This document shows positions 42,819 to 55,704 of a DNA stretch of 64,000 nt, piece after piece. A program made the translations under genes and the position numbers. Every line of letters starts with the position of its first letter. Position 1 is the first letter of the stretch. Below the pieces are notes generated by a model that saw only the letters and a program-made list of their open reading frames with translations, was not told where the DNA came from and made no database searches. This DNA comes from Paracentrotus lividus (Eukaryota; Echinodermata; Echinoidea; Camarodonta; Echinidae): the NCBI GenBank assembly GCA_940671915.1, contig CALNVZ010002974.1, forward strand, positions 22,666,874 through 22,730,873, given 5' to 3'.

Positions 42819-44382
42819 ATATGTTCACAGTTATCTAATAGCTAATTCTCATGTTTGAGCTCATAGATAAGGTTAGCTTTTGTAATTGTAAACAAAGCAC
42901 TATAATTGACTATACATTCAAACTTATGAAGTTCTGAAGTTCTCTAGTAAAGTGATATAAATTATTAAAACAACAAGAATTAAAAAAAACAAACTTGAGG
43001 CTCTGATTACAATGAAACAAATGATAAACAACTAAAGGCACTTTTTCGGACAAAATCAATATTTCTAATATTTCAAAACGTATTGGACAGATATGTTCAA
43101 AGTTATTTAATTCTCATGTCTGAGCTTATAGATATGGTTACCTTTTGTTTTTGTAAAGCATTATAATTGACAATTCATTCAAAGTTATGAAGTTCTGATG
43201 CTTGAGCTTATCGACGAGGCCTCTCTTTGCTGTTTTTCTTTATTTAGAAGTCTACTCCTATTTACAATTTTGGCGTTAAAAGAACCTAATGTTCACTCTC
43301 TTTATATTTGTTTACTTTCTCGTTTCTATTAAAGTGATGCAATTCTCATTTCTAAGCCCCCCCCCCCCCACTTTCGTCAAGGAAACGTGTACCAAAACAC
43401 GGACACATTGACCATACATTTTGTGGATTTTGAGCCTGTTCAGCCCCCCCCCCACACCCACCTCCCACCCCCTTGCCGCTCACCCCTCCACTTTTCAATA
43501 AACCGCTCTGTTGGCCCCTGGAGTTGTTACTCATATGTCAGCTTGGTGTTGATGCCACGAGCGGCAAAGCCTGCTTCAAATACCGCGCGAGTTCCTACGG
43601 GAGTTACTTTAACAGAGACAGTCCTTCAGGGGCAATTGTAACAGCTTGTTACAATTGCCCCCGACAGAGGCGACCATATTTGGAGAGATTTTTTTTCTTT
43701 CTTAGCTTAGGTATTCATCGTTGAAACGTTAGCAAAATATGGCCTAAGAACATAATTTCTAAATATATAAAAATGTCAGCCGTAGCTCATCTACATATTT
43801 GTCCAGAAGAAAAACAATGGGTAATGTGAAATATTACTTTCCTGCTCAAAAAACGGTTTTTCTGCTGTAGAAAGTTCCACGAACCGTTAAATCTGCTAAC
43901 ATTCATACAGCATGTGGAACGATGAAATGCGCATGCTCTCTACGAATTTTAAGTTTATAGCGTGTTTCTGCTAGGAATGGGAGCCTCTGTTACAATTGCC
44001 CCGTGTTACGATTGTCCCCAGTCTCCCCTACTACTTCGTCCTACCTTTACATTAGTGTCATCCTCAGGGAATTTCCTTTAAGAAAATATTGTACTTTTGT
44101 AGGGAGAGGCTTAAAAATATTTACGTTATGACACTTTGATCCTGATTGGGGCAATATTTTTAGATTTTTCAATTGGTGGCGTAGCACCAAAAAACGGCGA
44201 CTTGGGGGCGAGTTCCCAAATATGGCTACGTTTTTGTTAAGGCATAACGATGACTTTCGGAGACATTCCAACAATTTTATAAGTATTTAAGTGGTCAACT
44301 GAATGAAAATAACTAAAATAAATATTTTGATCCTGATTGGGGCAATATGCTTGGTGCTCTAATTATTCTGGCCACCACTGTA

Positions 44383-46078
44383 ATGTATACACAACAAAAA
44401 AAGTAAGTCCCCCCCCCCTAATCAAAATGATGTAACTTTTGAACAAGTTTGTTTTGAGAACAATAATTTGGAGGGAAGTTTTATCTACTTATTGAGTACC
44501 TTCTGTGAAAAAATGACATCGATCACTAGAGACATGCATGAGTGATCAACGTTTAAAGCAAGAATGGACATTTTCAAAAGTCACAAGGGTCATTTTGGAG
44601 GCTGTAAAAAGAACAATTTTGTGAATTTTTCATTTTACCTTGTGTTTAATTGTTTTGGTGGATTTACCATCCAATATTTGATCATCCAACACCAATCTCG
44701 ATACATTTCACTATTTTTCATGGATTAGTGAGCACAATTTTAAGAATTATTTTCAGGCCTCCAAAAATGGTAATATCCAACAATTTTATTTAAAGAATTG
44801 ACATCAAATATTATTATCAACATTATCGACACATATTGTGAGAAAATGAGCACTATTCGTTGTGTCATGGACGAGTGAGCACACTTTTAAGGTGACTTTT
44901 GTGACTTTTGTATCGACAGTTTTGCCTTTAACGTGTGTTTATTCATGCGTGACTCAAAGGTTTTATCTCATTTTCGCACATAAGTTAGTCGATAAGTGTC
45001 TGAACATAACCGCCAACTTTTTTGTTAAAAAGTTCTAGCATGTTGATTTTGGGGCTTGTTTTTGCTTCGAGATTGTACACAATGTCAATGGAGAGGAAAT
45101 ACAAAATTTAACAAAATTGAAATTCGGCTTAATTTCAGTGATGATTTTTGGTAATTCTACTGGGAGTTTTTTCACGAAACTTGGCACACAACTTCAAGGT
45201 GGTGCTAACTAACAGGAACAAACGCTAAATTGAGAATCTGATAAGGCACGGGGTGGGGCCAAAGCTCTGAAATTCCGTCATATTTACATATTTTTCTAAT
45301 AACTTCTGCTCACTGAAGCATAAAACACTGGAATTTTCGTGAAACTCAAATCAAATGAACTATCCAAGAAGGTCTGTGACAATTATTCAAAGTAAGCGAT
45401 TGAATTTTAGTCCATTAACGAAAAAATGGCTCTTCACGTATCAAGTGTTCATTGAAGCATGAATTTTAAATAAGATGCCATAGCATCATTTGAAAAAAAA
45501 TTATTTGACATACACATAACAAAAAAATGGTGATAAAATGATTTTATTACACAAAAATGGAACACTACTTACCAATGGAATTTTAAAATATCCTTTTTTG
45601 TTTTTATTAAGTGTTCATTCAACCGTGAATTGATGATTATTGTTTAAAATACTTTTCCAGATTGCATATTCCGTCATAATCAATCATTTTTAAAAGTAAA
45701 CATGTGTGAAAAATGCAGTTTTTGCAAATTTTACTTCATGTTCATCCGACCGTGAAATTTAATGCAAAAGTCGTTTGGTGTGTTAGAAATTAAGGGCAAC
45801 AATCCTTCTGAACATATCTTTTGTTCCAAAGTTTGAATTTGTTCCAATATTATTGAATTAAAGTTATGAAACTGACCATGTGACTTTCGAAAAGTGACAT
45901 TTTTGCCTTTGACTGTGCTCATTGAAGCATGACTTAACGAATTTTCAGTAAAATTCACCAAAATGGAAGGTCATAAAATTACCTACAAGCACATGTAATA
46001 ACATTTGTAAAACTCCAATTGGTTCAAAAGTTACATAATTTTGATTAGGGGGACTTACTTTTTTGTTGTGTATATATT
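44383..46078. mobile_element. Inverted-repeat element, AAAGTAAGTCCCCC family (copy 2)
   Basis: GTATACACAACAAAAAAAGT at the left and its complement near 46055-46078. Interior aligns with the 4622-6130 copy, for example AACGCTAAATTGAGAATCTG in both. Confidence 0.85.
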
Positions 46079-47890
46079 GTGACCAAATGATCGTAAACGA
46101 TCGCAAGGGCAATTGTGAAAGCCCCTTAAGAACTACATTGTAATGTAATCCGGTGATACGTCAAAACTGGTCGTATGTGCGTCGTGCAGCCAAGCGGATA
46201 TCGCATGCGCATTTTTTGTTCAATTAAGCACGGTGAATGTAAATTTTGCAATTAGAACCTAAAAATTGCAGTTGCAGAAAGTGGGAAAGTACGCAGTCGT
46301 GCACGCAAGTGCCCGGTAGGTTGAGATCCGTTGTGACCGCTGTATTATTACCTCGCACTTTTATTTTCCACAAAAGACAATTTTCGAAGCACGAAAGAGT
46401 ATATTGATCGTTCAAACACAAGTCGATATTAGTTAGTTTACAAAATTCTTCGAATTCCATTAGATCGGTAAATAGCATCCCGGATACAAATTCTTATTCT
46501 ACCTATAGACCATATAATATTTGAAAGAAGAGTGCCATGTCATTATATTGTTAATAATGGCCAAGACGTGATTGAGTACTATTTAGCAAGTTTTTTAATC
46601 ATATATTTTATATCACTTTTAGTTTAAGTATATAAATTTCAAACCTTAACGTGCACAATAATATTTATTCATTATCGTTATGTATATGCATTATTTATTA
46701 ATATTGTGACGAGACCGGTGACTAAGAAGATTTTTTTTCCCAGCAGATGTCTTGTCAGGATGCCCCTGCTGGTAGAATTCTTGGTCTGGTTCAAAAGATT
46801 TCGCCGTGGATCCGTTTGGGCAGCTGTATATTACCCCCAATTGACGTAGACACCACTTGATTATTCTTTATCCAGTCCTTTTCCTTGGTATTACGACCAC
46901 CTCGTATAGAAACCCCTTCTAGACGTCCTGTCACCTAGATGAGGAAACACATCCAGGCGCCTTGTCTCTAGCTTGCTCCTGCATGCACCTTCAGATAACC
47001 ACCGTTGTCTTGCACATCAGATACGCCGATCTGCATGCGCCCCGACCAACGACGACTCCAATCTGCCCTGCACTACGACACAAATTCTCTACAAAGCCCT
47101 GCAGTGTTCCCTCTGGATACCAGCCACCTAGCTGCTTGAACACCTTTCAGACGATTTCTTCCCCTCTGCTCAGCTTGCCTTTCAGATGTCTACCACCGTT
47201 GTCACGCACCCCCAGATACGCCGATCTGACCTTGCTTGCTCCTCAGAACGAAGAAATCTCTACCCCTTGTTCCGTCAACCCAGGTAACCACCTTCCTCCG
47301 TACAACGGAAACCTCCGTCCTGGCACGCACCTCCAGACGCCTCCTTGCCAGCTTGTACACTACCAAACGGTTGATACCAGCCTGCACTGTTTGCCCTTCC
47401 TTGGTGCTGTGGTGTGGATCCAGGTCACCGTTGGTAGACTCAGCTCACCACCAAATCAGCTTACCACCAGACCAGCTTACTACCAGTCGTCACCAACAGT
47501 CCAGCTCACTACCAGTCGTCACCACCAATCCAGCTCACTACCAGACACGACCTCAAAATAAGTTATTCTTGGTCTACGGCCTGAGACGAGAAATCCGCCA
47601 CTCGGGGCGGGTACCAAGTAATAACGATGCTATAACCATCATCTAAATCATTTGTTCAGTACCCAGCTTTAATGAGCCGTAGACTCTGTATTTCTTTAGA
47701 CTCCGCCTGAATCCAAAATTTACAAACATGTCCTACTTATGCATTATTAATGATTAATTAGTACCAGTTAAAACGATTGCAAACCGTCGTACAAAGAAAC
47801 ACGTATAATTATGAACATAATTGATTACAAAGCTGACGATTCCTACAATGCGTTGTACTCTAATTGATTACACTAAGATTAATTCAGGAC
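46079..47890. other. Mixed region with a GC-richer block, no gene assigned
   Basis: 46079-46700 is ordinary AT-rich DNA. From about 46705 (TGTGACGAGACCGGTGAC) to 47650 base composition rises and short repeats occur, such as AGATACGCCGATCTG (twice) and CAGCTCACTACCAG-type units. Long frames are open on both strands but resemble no family. It could be an LTR or Penelope-type repeat; undecided. Confidence 0.35.
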
Positions 47891-47895
47891 ACAGT

Positions 47896-48630
47896 GCTAG
47901 GACAGTCTAACAAGCCATTAACAAAGTTCGTTCTCTCCCTAGATCTGATGTTCTCAGAAAGAAAGCTGACCACCAGGAAACCACTGACAGAATACCCCTT
48001 GTGACCACCTTCCACCCTAATTTACCTCCTCTCCGCACCATCCTTCATGCTAATTACCATACTCTCCACACTTCTGATCGTCTCCTATAGGCCGTTCCTG
48101 ACACTCCCATCGTGGCATTCCGACGCCCCCGCAACCTCAAGGATCTCATCGTTCGTGCTGAAGTCCCCTCCCTTACTGACCATTCTTCTCCCATTCAGCG
48201 TGGCACCTTCAAATGTACAGCCAACAGATGCATCATTTGCAATATACACATCCACGAAGGCGATACTTTCCAGAGTACCTCCACCAGCAGGTCTCATCAT
48301 ACCAAGGGTAACATCACCTGCACTACTTCTAATGTTATATATCCTATCACTTGCAGAGTTTGTAAGATGCAGTATGTAGGTGAAACCAAGACCACTCTCA
48401 AAAGACGCTTCTATGGGCACAGATCCACTGTCACCACCACCAAGCTTGACACCCCAGTTGGGAACCATTTCAACCTTCCTAACCACTCCATCTCAGACAT
48501 GTCTCTCCAGGGCATTGAATTTTTAGGTACCCGTCCTGATTCTGTCCGTATCAGCAGAGAGAAGTTCTGGATGAGACGTCTTCGCACCATTCAACCTCAC
48601 GGTCTCAACATTCAGGAGGGTAATGACTAA
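47896..48630 (+). mobile_element. Penelope-like element fragment: C-terminal GIY-YIG endonuclease
   Basis: In one frame: INKVRSLPRSDVLRKK, then VTTFHPNLPPLRTILHANYH, then VAFRRPRNLKDLIVRAEVP, the linker typical of Penelope-like retroelements, followed by the GIY-YIG region with VIYPITCRVCKMQYVGETKT, RRFYGH, GNHFNLPNH and REKFWMRRLRT. One in-frame TAG at 48088-48090 breaks it. The reverse-transcriptase part is absent (5' truncation). The 3' UTR resumes at about 49517. Confidence 0.85.
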
Positions 48631-48641
48631 CTTCTTTTTTC

Positions 48642-49516
48642 ATTGCTTCTTTTTTCATTGCATTGGATGAATATCTTGTCATTACCCGAATCATTTAACT
48701 GGGAAAAGGTTTTCTTATTCAAAATGTGTAATTAAAGATAATAGAATAAAACAATTTAACTTCAAATTACTTCATAATGTGTTACCTTCAAAAGAACATT
48801 TGTTTAAATGGCATATTTTGGATTCAAACTTATGTGCACGATGTAATGAGATCGACAAAACTTTTCATTTCATGTTGTATTGTAAACAAGTGAAGTTATT
48901 TTGGAAAATCATATGTAGATTCATAGTCAATTTTTTAAATTTAGAAATGGATATAAATGAGCAGATTTTAGTGGTCGGAAACAAGCTAGAAGAATCTAAA
49001 TTTGATTTACCAAACCTTATTGTAAATATTGCTGAATATACCATTTATCAAAATTACATCCGTAATAATCTCAAAGGAAAGTTTACGAATGCAAATACAC
49101 TTTGGGTGGATTTTAGATTTAATACAAAGGCATACTTAAACGTGAAAAACAGATGTAATTTTCTTGATACCAACAAAACCGATCAATTGTTAGTAATTTT
49201 GTGAAAGGACACGTTTTTTCTGTACAGAGGTCTTCTTTCCTTGTGTGAGTGTGTACGCTTTCTTCAATGCGAGTCAGTGAAGCGATAACCTTTTGTCTGA
49301 CTCTCAGTGGAGAATGCGTACTCGCGGCTTCTGCCTGATTGTTCATTTTTTGACTTGCTCTGATACGCAGATGAGATTATGAACCTTTACGCTATACATA
49401 TTCGATAAAAAAAAATCTATGTTAAATGATTGTCTGATTTTTGTTTGAAACGTTGATTATTTATTGTATATTATGTTTTATGTTAATAAATACCTCGATA
49501 GAGGATAAAAGAAAAA
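48642..49516 (+). mobile_element. Tx1/L1-like LINE 3' fragment (zinc-binding C-terminus of the RT protein)
   Basis: Open frame from about 48735 to 49204 reads NFKLLHNVLPSKEHLFKW, then C..C with H...C (LCARCNEIDKTFHFMLYC), then FWKII: the zf-RVT region at the end of L1/Tx1-type reverse transcriptases. Flanked by AACTTCTTTTTTC at 48629-48641 and 49517-49529, a likely target-site duplication, so it inserted into the Penelope-like element's 3' UTR. Confidence 0.75.
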
Positions 49517-49990
49517 AACTTCTTTTTTCTCACGTTTATTTCTTGATATCTGTTTTTTCCCATTTCCTTTATAGTTTAGTTTATTTGCAGGTGTTTGTTT
49601 TATTTGACTAATACATTTTTTTCTTTTCCTTGGCTTTTTCTCTCTTTTCAGCTCCTTAGCCTCTACTCTAATCCCTTCTTTGTTTACTCTCACCTCCCTC
49701 TCCCACCTAATCATCTCTCTTTTGTTCCAGTTTGCTGTTTGATCACACCTCTTCTTGCTTTTTGATTGGCTGGCTTCTTCACACCTTTTTCATCCCCCTT
49801 TTGTTCCCTTTGTTCTCTTCCTCCAGGTTTGCCATCCAGGTAAAGCTTTTTTTCTGTCTTTCTCTATATCCATGTTTGTCCCCTACTTTTCTGTGTCATT
49901 TTGTCTCTGACGAAGATTCTGCCAGGATAGAAAGCAAAGGCTCCTTTTGACTTCATTTTACACCATTAGCTCTCCTTTATTGGATAAGCA
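49517..49990 (+). mobile_element. Penelope-like element 3' UTR
   Basis: T-rich untranslated sequence continuing from the GIY-YIG part across the LINE insertion, including the hammerhead-like motif at 49907. Confidence 0.5.
49907..49933 (+). ncRNA. Hammerhead-ribozyme-like motif
   Basis: CTGACGA, then ATTCT-GCC-AGGAT forming stem II, then GAAA. Penelope-like retroelements are known to carry hammerhead motifs. One stem pair next to the core is mismatched, so activity may be lost. Confidence 0.5.
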
Positions 49991-50082
49991 GTTTCAGCAG
50001 TTCTCTTATTTTGTAATTCAGTAACATATAGTGATGTTCTGATTAAACTAAAATAACGTAATTTACGTTAAAACCCTACAGT

Positions 50083-50280
50083 GCGTCCCAAAAAGAACTA
50101 TACACTTTTGAAATGGCTACCAAATAAAGAAATATATGGTTCCTGGGGAAAAAGTTGAGATAATATAAAGCTCATATCCTCAACTATCATTATGACAGAA
50201 GAAAATTCGAAAATAACGCATTCTTCAGTGAGCAATGCCCACTTTTGTGAAGGACAAAAAAATTAGCATGCGCAGGAATT
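50083..50280. mobile_element. MITE fragment (copy A), CAGTGCGTCCCAAAAAGAAC
   Basis: About 190 bp shared with 57390-57575 in opposite orientation, including AACTATACACTTTTGAAA and GAGCAATGCCCACTTTTGTG. Confidence 0.75.
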
Positions 50281-51007
50281 TGGTATTCATTTAAGATTCA
50301 AGATTCAAGATTCAAGATTACTTTATTGATTTTTCTTTCATGTTTTCAAAAGTTAACAAAACAATAATCAAATTAACAACATCAGTATGTAACATAGAAT
50401 TTTTGTTCAAAGTAACAGAGAAAACAATTATAAGAAAATTCAGGAACCAGCAAGAAGCAAAGCTTGTAAGGCGCTGGTCCCTTTAATATAAAATAGAATA
50501 CAAAAGTAAGCAATTTTTTTTTTTAACTGAAACATATTCATAATGAATATATTCTAATTGATAAATCTTAATTGAATAATTCTTGCCCCATCCCAACACG
50601 GAATAAAAACTGACTAACAGGCACGCACTGTCAACCAGTACTATCATGCCGGGATGGGCAGAAAAATAATTTACAATATTATACAAAAAGAAGGAAAAAA
50701 CAACAAACTTAGAGAGACAAAAAATACCCGGGAGGGACTAGGGTGGGGAAGGGGGGGGGGGTGTCGAAGATTTAGATAATGATTTTTCTATATAGTGTGA
50801 ATGAAGGGGAAGTAAAGTTTGCTCTTTGGTGATATTTGATCCTTGGTGATATCCGTCTGTCATTAGAGAAACAGAGTGATATTAGTGGTTATATTATGAT
50901 AACAATAAAATTTTAAGTTTGTGTTTTAATAAAAATATGCGTCTTATCTCACGCATGTCTCTGGGTAGAGAATTCCAAAATTTAGGGGCAGTAAATATAA
51001 AAGTGTT

Positions 51008-52030
51008 TTATGTGAGCACTGTACGCGTTCTTGGCAAGTGGTAATGGTTAATTTGCCTGGTAGGATACTGATGTATTTCATTATTTAGAATAAACATGTT
51101 GCCAAGCGCTGGGGGCAATTCCTGATTTTGTTTCTGGAACATGAGAACTGCAAGGTTAAGTTTATATAAGTCATGAACTTTTAAAACATTATTAGAATAA
51201 AACAGTGTATCAGTATGGTGACGGAAATGGACGTTAGTGATAACTCGCATAGCTTTTTTCTGTAGCAATAAAATTCTTTCTAATAAGTATGAAGCACCGT
51301 TTCCCCAGGATAAAATCCCGTAATTAAGGTATGGTAATACCAAGGTAGAGTAAAGTGATAAAAGAACCTTTGAGGGAAATGCATATTTTAGCTTATTCAT
51401 CATACCTATATTTCTTGAGATTATCTTACAAATATTTTCAATGTGATATTTCCATGTTAACTTATCATCTGTTATAGTACCTAAAAATTTAGTTTTCGAT
51501 ACTTTTTGTATTTGTACATTATCCATGTAAATTGGTCGGGGTAGTTCCGAAAAAGTTGAGCTAAATAACATAAAATTGGTTTTCTCAGGATTTAATGATA
51601 ATTTATTGGCTTTGATCCACTTTGTAACTGCTTCAAGTTCTGTATTTACTAAGTTACATAAAGTGTCTATGTTTTTGTGTGTAAAAAATAAATTTGTGTC
51701 GTCTGCGTACATAATCGGGGTTAGGAAATTGGAAGATTTATGTAAGTCATTGATGTAAATAATAAAAAGGAGGGGTCCGAGGATTGACCCCTGCGGTACT
51801 CCACATAAGATATTTTGAGGTTTAGATGCATATTTATCAATAAAAACAAATTGTTTGCGTCCATATAAATAGCTTCGAAACCAGTTAAGAACGATCCCTC
51901 GTATCCCATAATATGTTAGTTTGTGTAGTAAAATGTCATGGTCAATGGTGTCAAAGGCTTTTGAAAAGTCTATAAATAACCCGATCGTATTGGTTCGATT
52001 ATCAAGCGATTTGGTAATTTTATTTATCAA
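51008..52030 (-). pseudogene. LINE reverse transcriptase, catalytic part
   Basis: The frame actually opens further upstream, with FGFRKKQNTTHALL before the first ATG. Contains the RT motifs GVPQGSILGPLLFIIYINDL and YADD, then SLNPEKTNFMLF and LPYLNYGILSWGN of CR1/L2-type elements. Confidence 0.92.
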
Positions 52031-52148
52031 CGTCAGAAGAGCGTGTGTTGTGTTTTGTTTTTTTCTAAACCCAAATTGAGATTCGTGTAAAATATTTTTA
52101 TCATCCAGAAATTTTGTTGTGCGTGTAAAAACTATTTTTTTCTAATAT

Positions 52149-53141
52149 TTAGGAGAAAACTTTTAGTAAGGAAATTGGTCTGTAATTGTTTAATGATAGA
52201 GCGTCACCCTTTTTAAAAACTGGAATTATTTTTGCTAATTTCATTTTTTTAGGAAAGACACCCGAGGTCATGGATAAATTGCATATGTATGTGAATGGTT
52301 CGACGATAGTCGGAATAATCCTTTTTAAGATAAAGTTATCAAAGCCGTCATGGCCGCAGCTACGTTTACTCTGGAAGTTATGGACAATATCTAGAATTTC
52401 GTTTTCAAGTACAGGAGCAAAAAACAATGAATTTGAATTACGGTTTGTTAGGTAATCACTAAATTTTTTGTCACAATTTGGAATTACTTTAGCCAAGTTT
52501 GGTCCTACATTTACAAAGTAGTCATTAAAAGAATCTGCAATATTTTGCGGATTATCGATGATCTTTCCATTAACCTGTATTTTAGAGACGGAGACATTCT
52601 TTTTTTGCCTATTCAAAACATTATTAATAATTTTCCAAGTGGTCTTAGCATCTTTGCTGCAGTTTATAAATTGTTGTTCAAAATATTTTTTCTTTTCTCT
52701 TCGTAGCAAACTTACCAGCGTGTTTTTATAATTCAAGTATTTTGCCCGTGAGGTATTAAATGGTTTCGCTTTGTATTTGAGATAGAGATTATGTTTCCTA
52801 TTAATTGACCTTAATAGATTCGGAGTTATCCAAGGTGATTTAGCATTTCTTTTTCTGTTTCGGGGATTGACTTTTGTCAGGGGAAGGCATTGATCATATA
52901 AAGTATTTATTTTAGTCATAAATTCATCAAAGGTATTGTCTACATCAGTGATATCATAAAGATCAGACCAATCTATATTATTTAGATTATCGATAAACAG
53001 CTCAATATTGTCATTACAAATGTTGCGTTTATATGCGACTCCGGGTACAGACGTTTGTGTTTTGATCTTAAAATCTGTAAATATCGGGAAATGGTCCGTT
53101 ATATCAGAAACTACAATGCCAGCTTCCGACGGTGGATACAT
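52149..53141 (-). pseudogene. LINE endonuclease end and RT start
   Basis: Begins with the terminal endonuclease motif SDITDHFPIF and runs into the reverse transcriptase as far as NNYRPISLLKVFS, where a stop and frameshift occur in an A/T-rich stretch. Confidence 0.88.
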
Positions 53142-53216
53142 ATTGGTAAAAATATTATCAATTAAGGTTGATGAATGGTCTTCTATACGGATGGGCTTAG
53201 AGATTAGTGGTGTGAA

Positions 53217-53927
53217 TTATAAAGTGAGAAGGGTCCCACAAAATTCATTGACAAAAGCATCAGAGTTATAATTTAATAAATTAATGTTAAAATCACCCAT
53301 CAAAAAACAGTCTTTATCTTTTAGGGATGGACTAGAGAGTATATTTTGTAATGCGATAAGAAAGTCATTTTGATTGGAGTTGGGAGGCCGGTATATAATT
53401 CCAAGAACAATATTCTTTCTGTTATCAAAAACAATTTCTACAAATAATGATTCTATATATTCATTCATGTAAGTCAACTCTGGCCTTCTTGTATAAATAA
53501 ATTCAGAGGAAATATAAAAGGCTACTCCTCCTCCTATCCTATCTAATCTGTTGTTTATTTCTAACCGAAAGCCCGGAATAGCAAATAGAGAAGTAGGTGT
53601 TTCAGTGAGCCACGTTTCCGATAAGCCGATTACAGAACAATTAAACCTTAGCCTATCAAGTAAGATACTCAGCGATTCGAAGTTTCTATTCATGCTTCTT
53701 ATATTTGAGTGGACTAAAGAAAAAGACGATTTATCCAGATTCAAAAGCCGGGAAACGAATTGGTTTTCTGTGTAATAGGATGAAGAGATTGATTGCTCAT
53801 GTTCATTGTTGTCTACTGGAACGTCAAATTCATTTACATTTGCATTTAAAATAGAAATCATATTATTCGTAAAATTTTCGTCGGAATGGCAGTATCTTGG
53901 ATGTGTTTCAGTTTGGAAAGTATTCAA
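53217..53927 (-). pseudogene. LINE endonuclease domain (N-terminal part)
   Basis: APE-type endonuclease with GLSETWL and MGDFNIN motifs. Stops at a TAA, after which the same frame continues (FTPLISKPIRIEDHSS), so the stop is a single nonsense change. Confidence 0.88.
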
Positions 53928-53965
53928 AAAGTCATCGTTGGCCAGGTCATTCCCAGGGAGGCTTA

Positions 53966-54041
53966 TGTTATTATCATTATCATTATTATTATCATTATTA
54001 TCATTATTATCATTATTGTCATTATTATCATTATTTTATTA

Positions 54042-54093
<52 letters not shown>

Positions 54094-54117
54094 GTGTTGT
54101 ATCGTCATTATTGTTAC

Positions 54118-54174
<57 letters not shown>

Positions 54175-54205
54175 GTGTTGTATCGTCATTATTGTTACCA
54201 TTATC
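53966..54205. repeat. (TTA)n/(ATT)n microsatellite with a repeated spacer
   Basis: Trinucleotide array interrupted twice by TGTGTTGTATCGTCATTATT, giving an about 80-bp higher-order unit. Confidence 0.95.
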
Positions 54206-54740
54206 GTTACCATCATAATTTTCCTTATTGCTCGCCATCATAATGACAGACAGACATCACCGGGAAGTTACAGATAATCGGACACCAAAAGGAAAGGAGA
54301 GCGGAGGGCAGGGGTGGGCAAGGGAGGAGATGGGTGGACCCAGTGTTTTGACTCATTGTTCGTGTAAGCACCAGGGCTTTTATAGCAAAAACAAGATTCG
54401 TGAGGAAGAAAAAACAAACTACTTACTGAGTTCACAAATCCATTAAACACTGGGTGCTCTCTAAGTTGATCGGGAGATTAGGAGAACACGTCTTAATGTA
54501 GGATGGTGAAAAGAGGGGCCGTAAGGGGAATAAAAGAGAATTGAGCAGGGAGATTATACCGAGCAATTATGGGTCAAGACCTAATTACCATTTGTTAAAT
54601 TGTGGTTTGTGACCAGGTTGTTATAAAGTATTAAGTAAACGAGTCAATGTGGGTCTGAATAAAAACGTAGCTCTATAAGATTTGAATACATTGACAAATG
54701 TCAGTGGAGGATGTTAAATACAATTAACTTAGCAAAAGTG

Positions 54741-55165
54741 CGTCATTACATAATATTCCTATTGAATTTAACATGAGTGTTGTTGAGACAAAATAGCATA
54801 TTTGAATATTTGAAATATAAATATTTGAAATATTTGAGACAAAATAGCATATTTGAATATTTGAAATATCTCACATATATGAAATATTTGAAATATGTGA
54901 AGTAGCTTATTTGAAAGTGCGCCATTACATAATATTCCTATGAAATTTAACATGAGAGTTGTTGAGACAAAATAGCATATTTGAATATTTGAAATATCCC
55001 ATACATATGAAACATTTGAAATATTTGAAGAAGCTTATTTGAAAGTGCGTCAATACATACTATTCCTATTAAATTTAACATGAGAGTTGTTGAGACAAAA
55101 TAGAATATTTGAAATAGCCTATATATATGAAATATTTGAAGTAGCTTATTTGAATAGTACAATAA
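54741..55165. repeat. Tandem array of 130-175-bp units rich in ATTTGAAATAT
   Basis: Three units each with CATAATATTCCTAT-type sequence, TTTAACATGAGAGTTGTTGA and several ATTTGAAATATTTG pieces. No gene; 54206-54740 and 55170-55700 also show none. Confidence 0.8.
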
Positions 55166-55704
55166 CATTTGTTGACAAGTATAGTATGAGTAATATTCGC
55201 TTCCTTACTCTTTTAACAGGAATTAAGATTTAAAAGCATATAGTAATATGAAAGCACACAGTAAAAACTGCGGTATCAAACCCAACTGATGCCGTCCCAC
55301 ATGGATACCGGGATGGTGCAAAAACTAACATTAGTAACACCATGGGTGTTAGCTTAACACCATCGTGGCATTCATACAAGACATACACCAGCCAAAAACC
55401 AGTCAAACTCAGCACCACTACTAATGCATTATATATACAAGTTTAGAACTGTGACTTACTTATTTCATATGTGCTTACTTTCTGAAGATAGTTACAATAG
55501 CACTAGCAAGACGTGAACAAACCAGCAAAGTTGCTAATGGTTGGAATTTTGTTAGTAAATTACAACTGCTGTTCTTTGTTCAGTTATGTTTTTGTATTGT
55601 TTTGTTTTGAAAATAATGATAATAAAAACTTCAGACGCCGTAAAACTGATTCAAGAATAGGTAATTATTCATCACCAGGATGAAGTGTCAGAATTAGAGA
55701 TTTT

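Larger units (their letters stand above)
41703..44033. mobile_element. Inverted-repeat element with GGGGAGACCGGGGACAATTG ends
   Basis: AGGGGAGACCGGGGACAATT at the left mirrored by TTGTCCCCAGTCTCCCCT at the right. The GGGGCAATTGTAACA motif recurs inside (about 41900-41950, 43630-43660, 43990). The interior contains a CT-rich tract and an (AAATC)n LINE tail. No transposase. Confidence 0.85.
39010..44382. mobile_element. MITE, GGCCAAAATTATTAG family (copy 3), split by two later insertions
   Basis: The left part (39010-39205) and the middle and right parts (41271-41702, 44034-44382) align with the copy at 34959-35956 in order. They are separated by the elements at 39205-41270 and 41703-44033. 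A direct record of nested insertion. Confidence 0.8.
50284..53965 (-). mobile_element. CR1/L2-like non-LTR retrotransposon, broken
   Basis: Endonuclease (SNIRSM, GLSETWL, GIIYRPPN, LMGDFNIN, SDITDHFPIF), then reverse transcriptase (KIIPVFKKGD, NNYRPISLL, SKAFDTIDHD, GVPQGSILGPLLF, YADDTNLFF) and the C-terminal part, all on the minus strand. The 3' end carries tandem TTGAATC-type heptamers at about 50284-50325, as in CR1/L2 elements. Lesions: in-frame TAA at 53217-53219 and a frameshift with stop near 52149. Fills 50.3-53.9 kb. Confidence 0.92.

Noticed and set aside
43352-43724. Frames of 60-84 codons, some Pro- or Gly-rich
   Set aside because: Driven by poly-C runs inside the 41703-44033 element; opposing frames open equally.
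46962-47646. Long plus-strand frames of 199 and 136 codons
   Set aside because: Two plus frames and one minus frame overlap in a locally GC-richer, repeat-bearing block. The peptides are low-complexity Pro/Thr/Ser with no domain, so composition explains them.
53897-54277. Overlapping frames of poly-Ile, poly-Asn, poly-Tyr or poly-Leu
   Set aside because: Translations of the (TTA)n/(ATT)n microsatellite.
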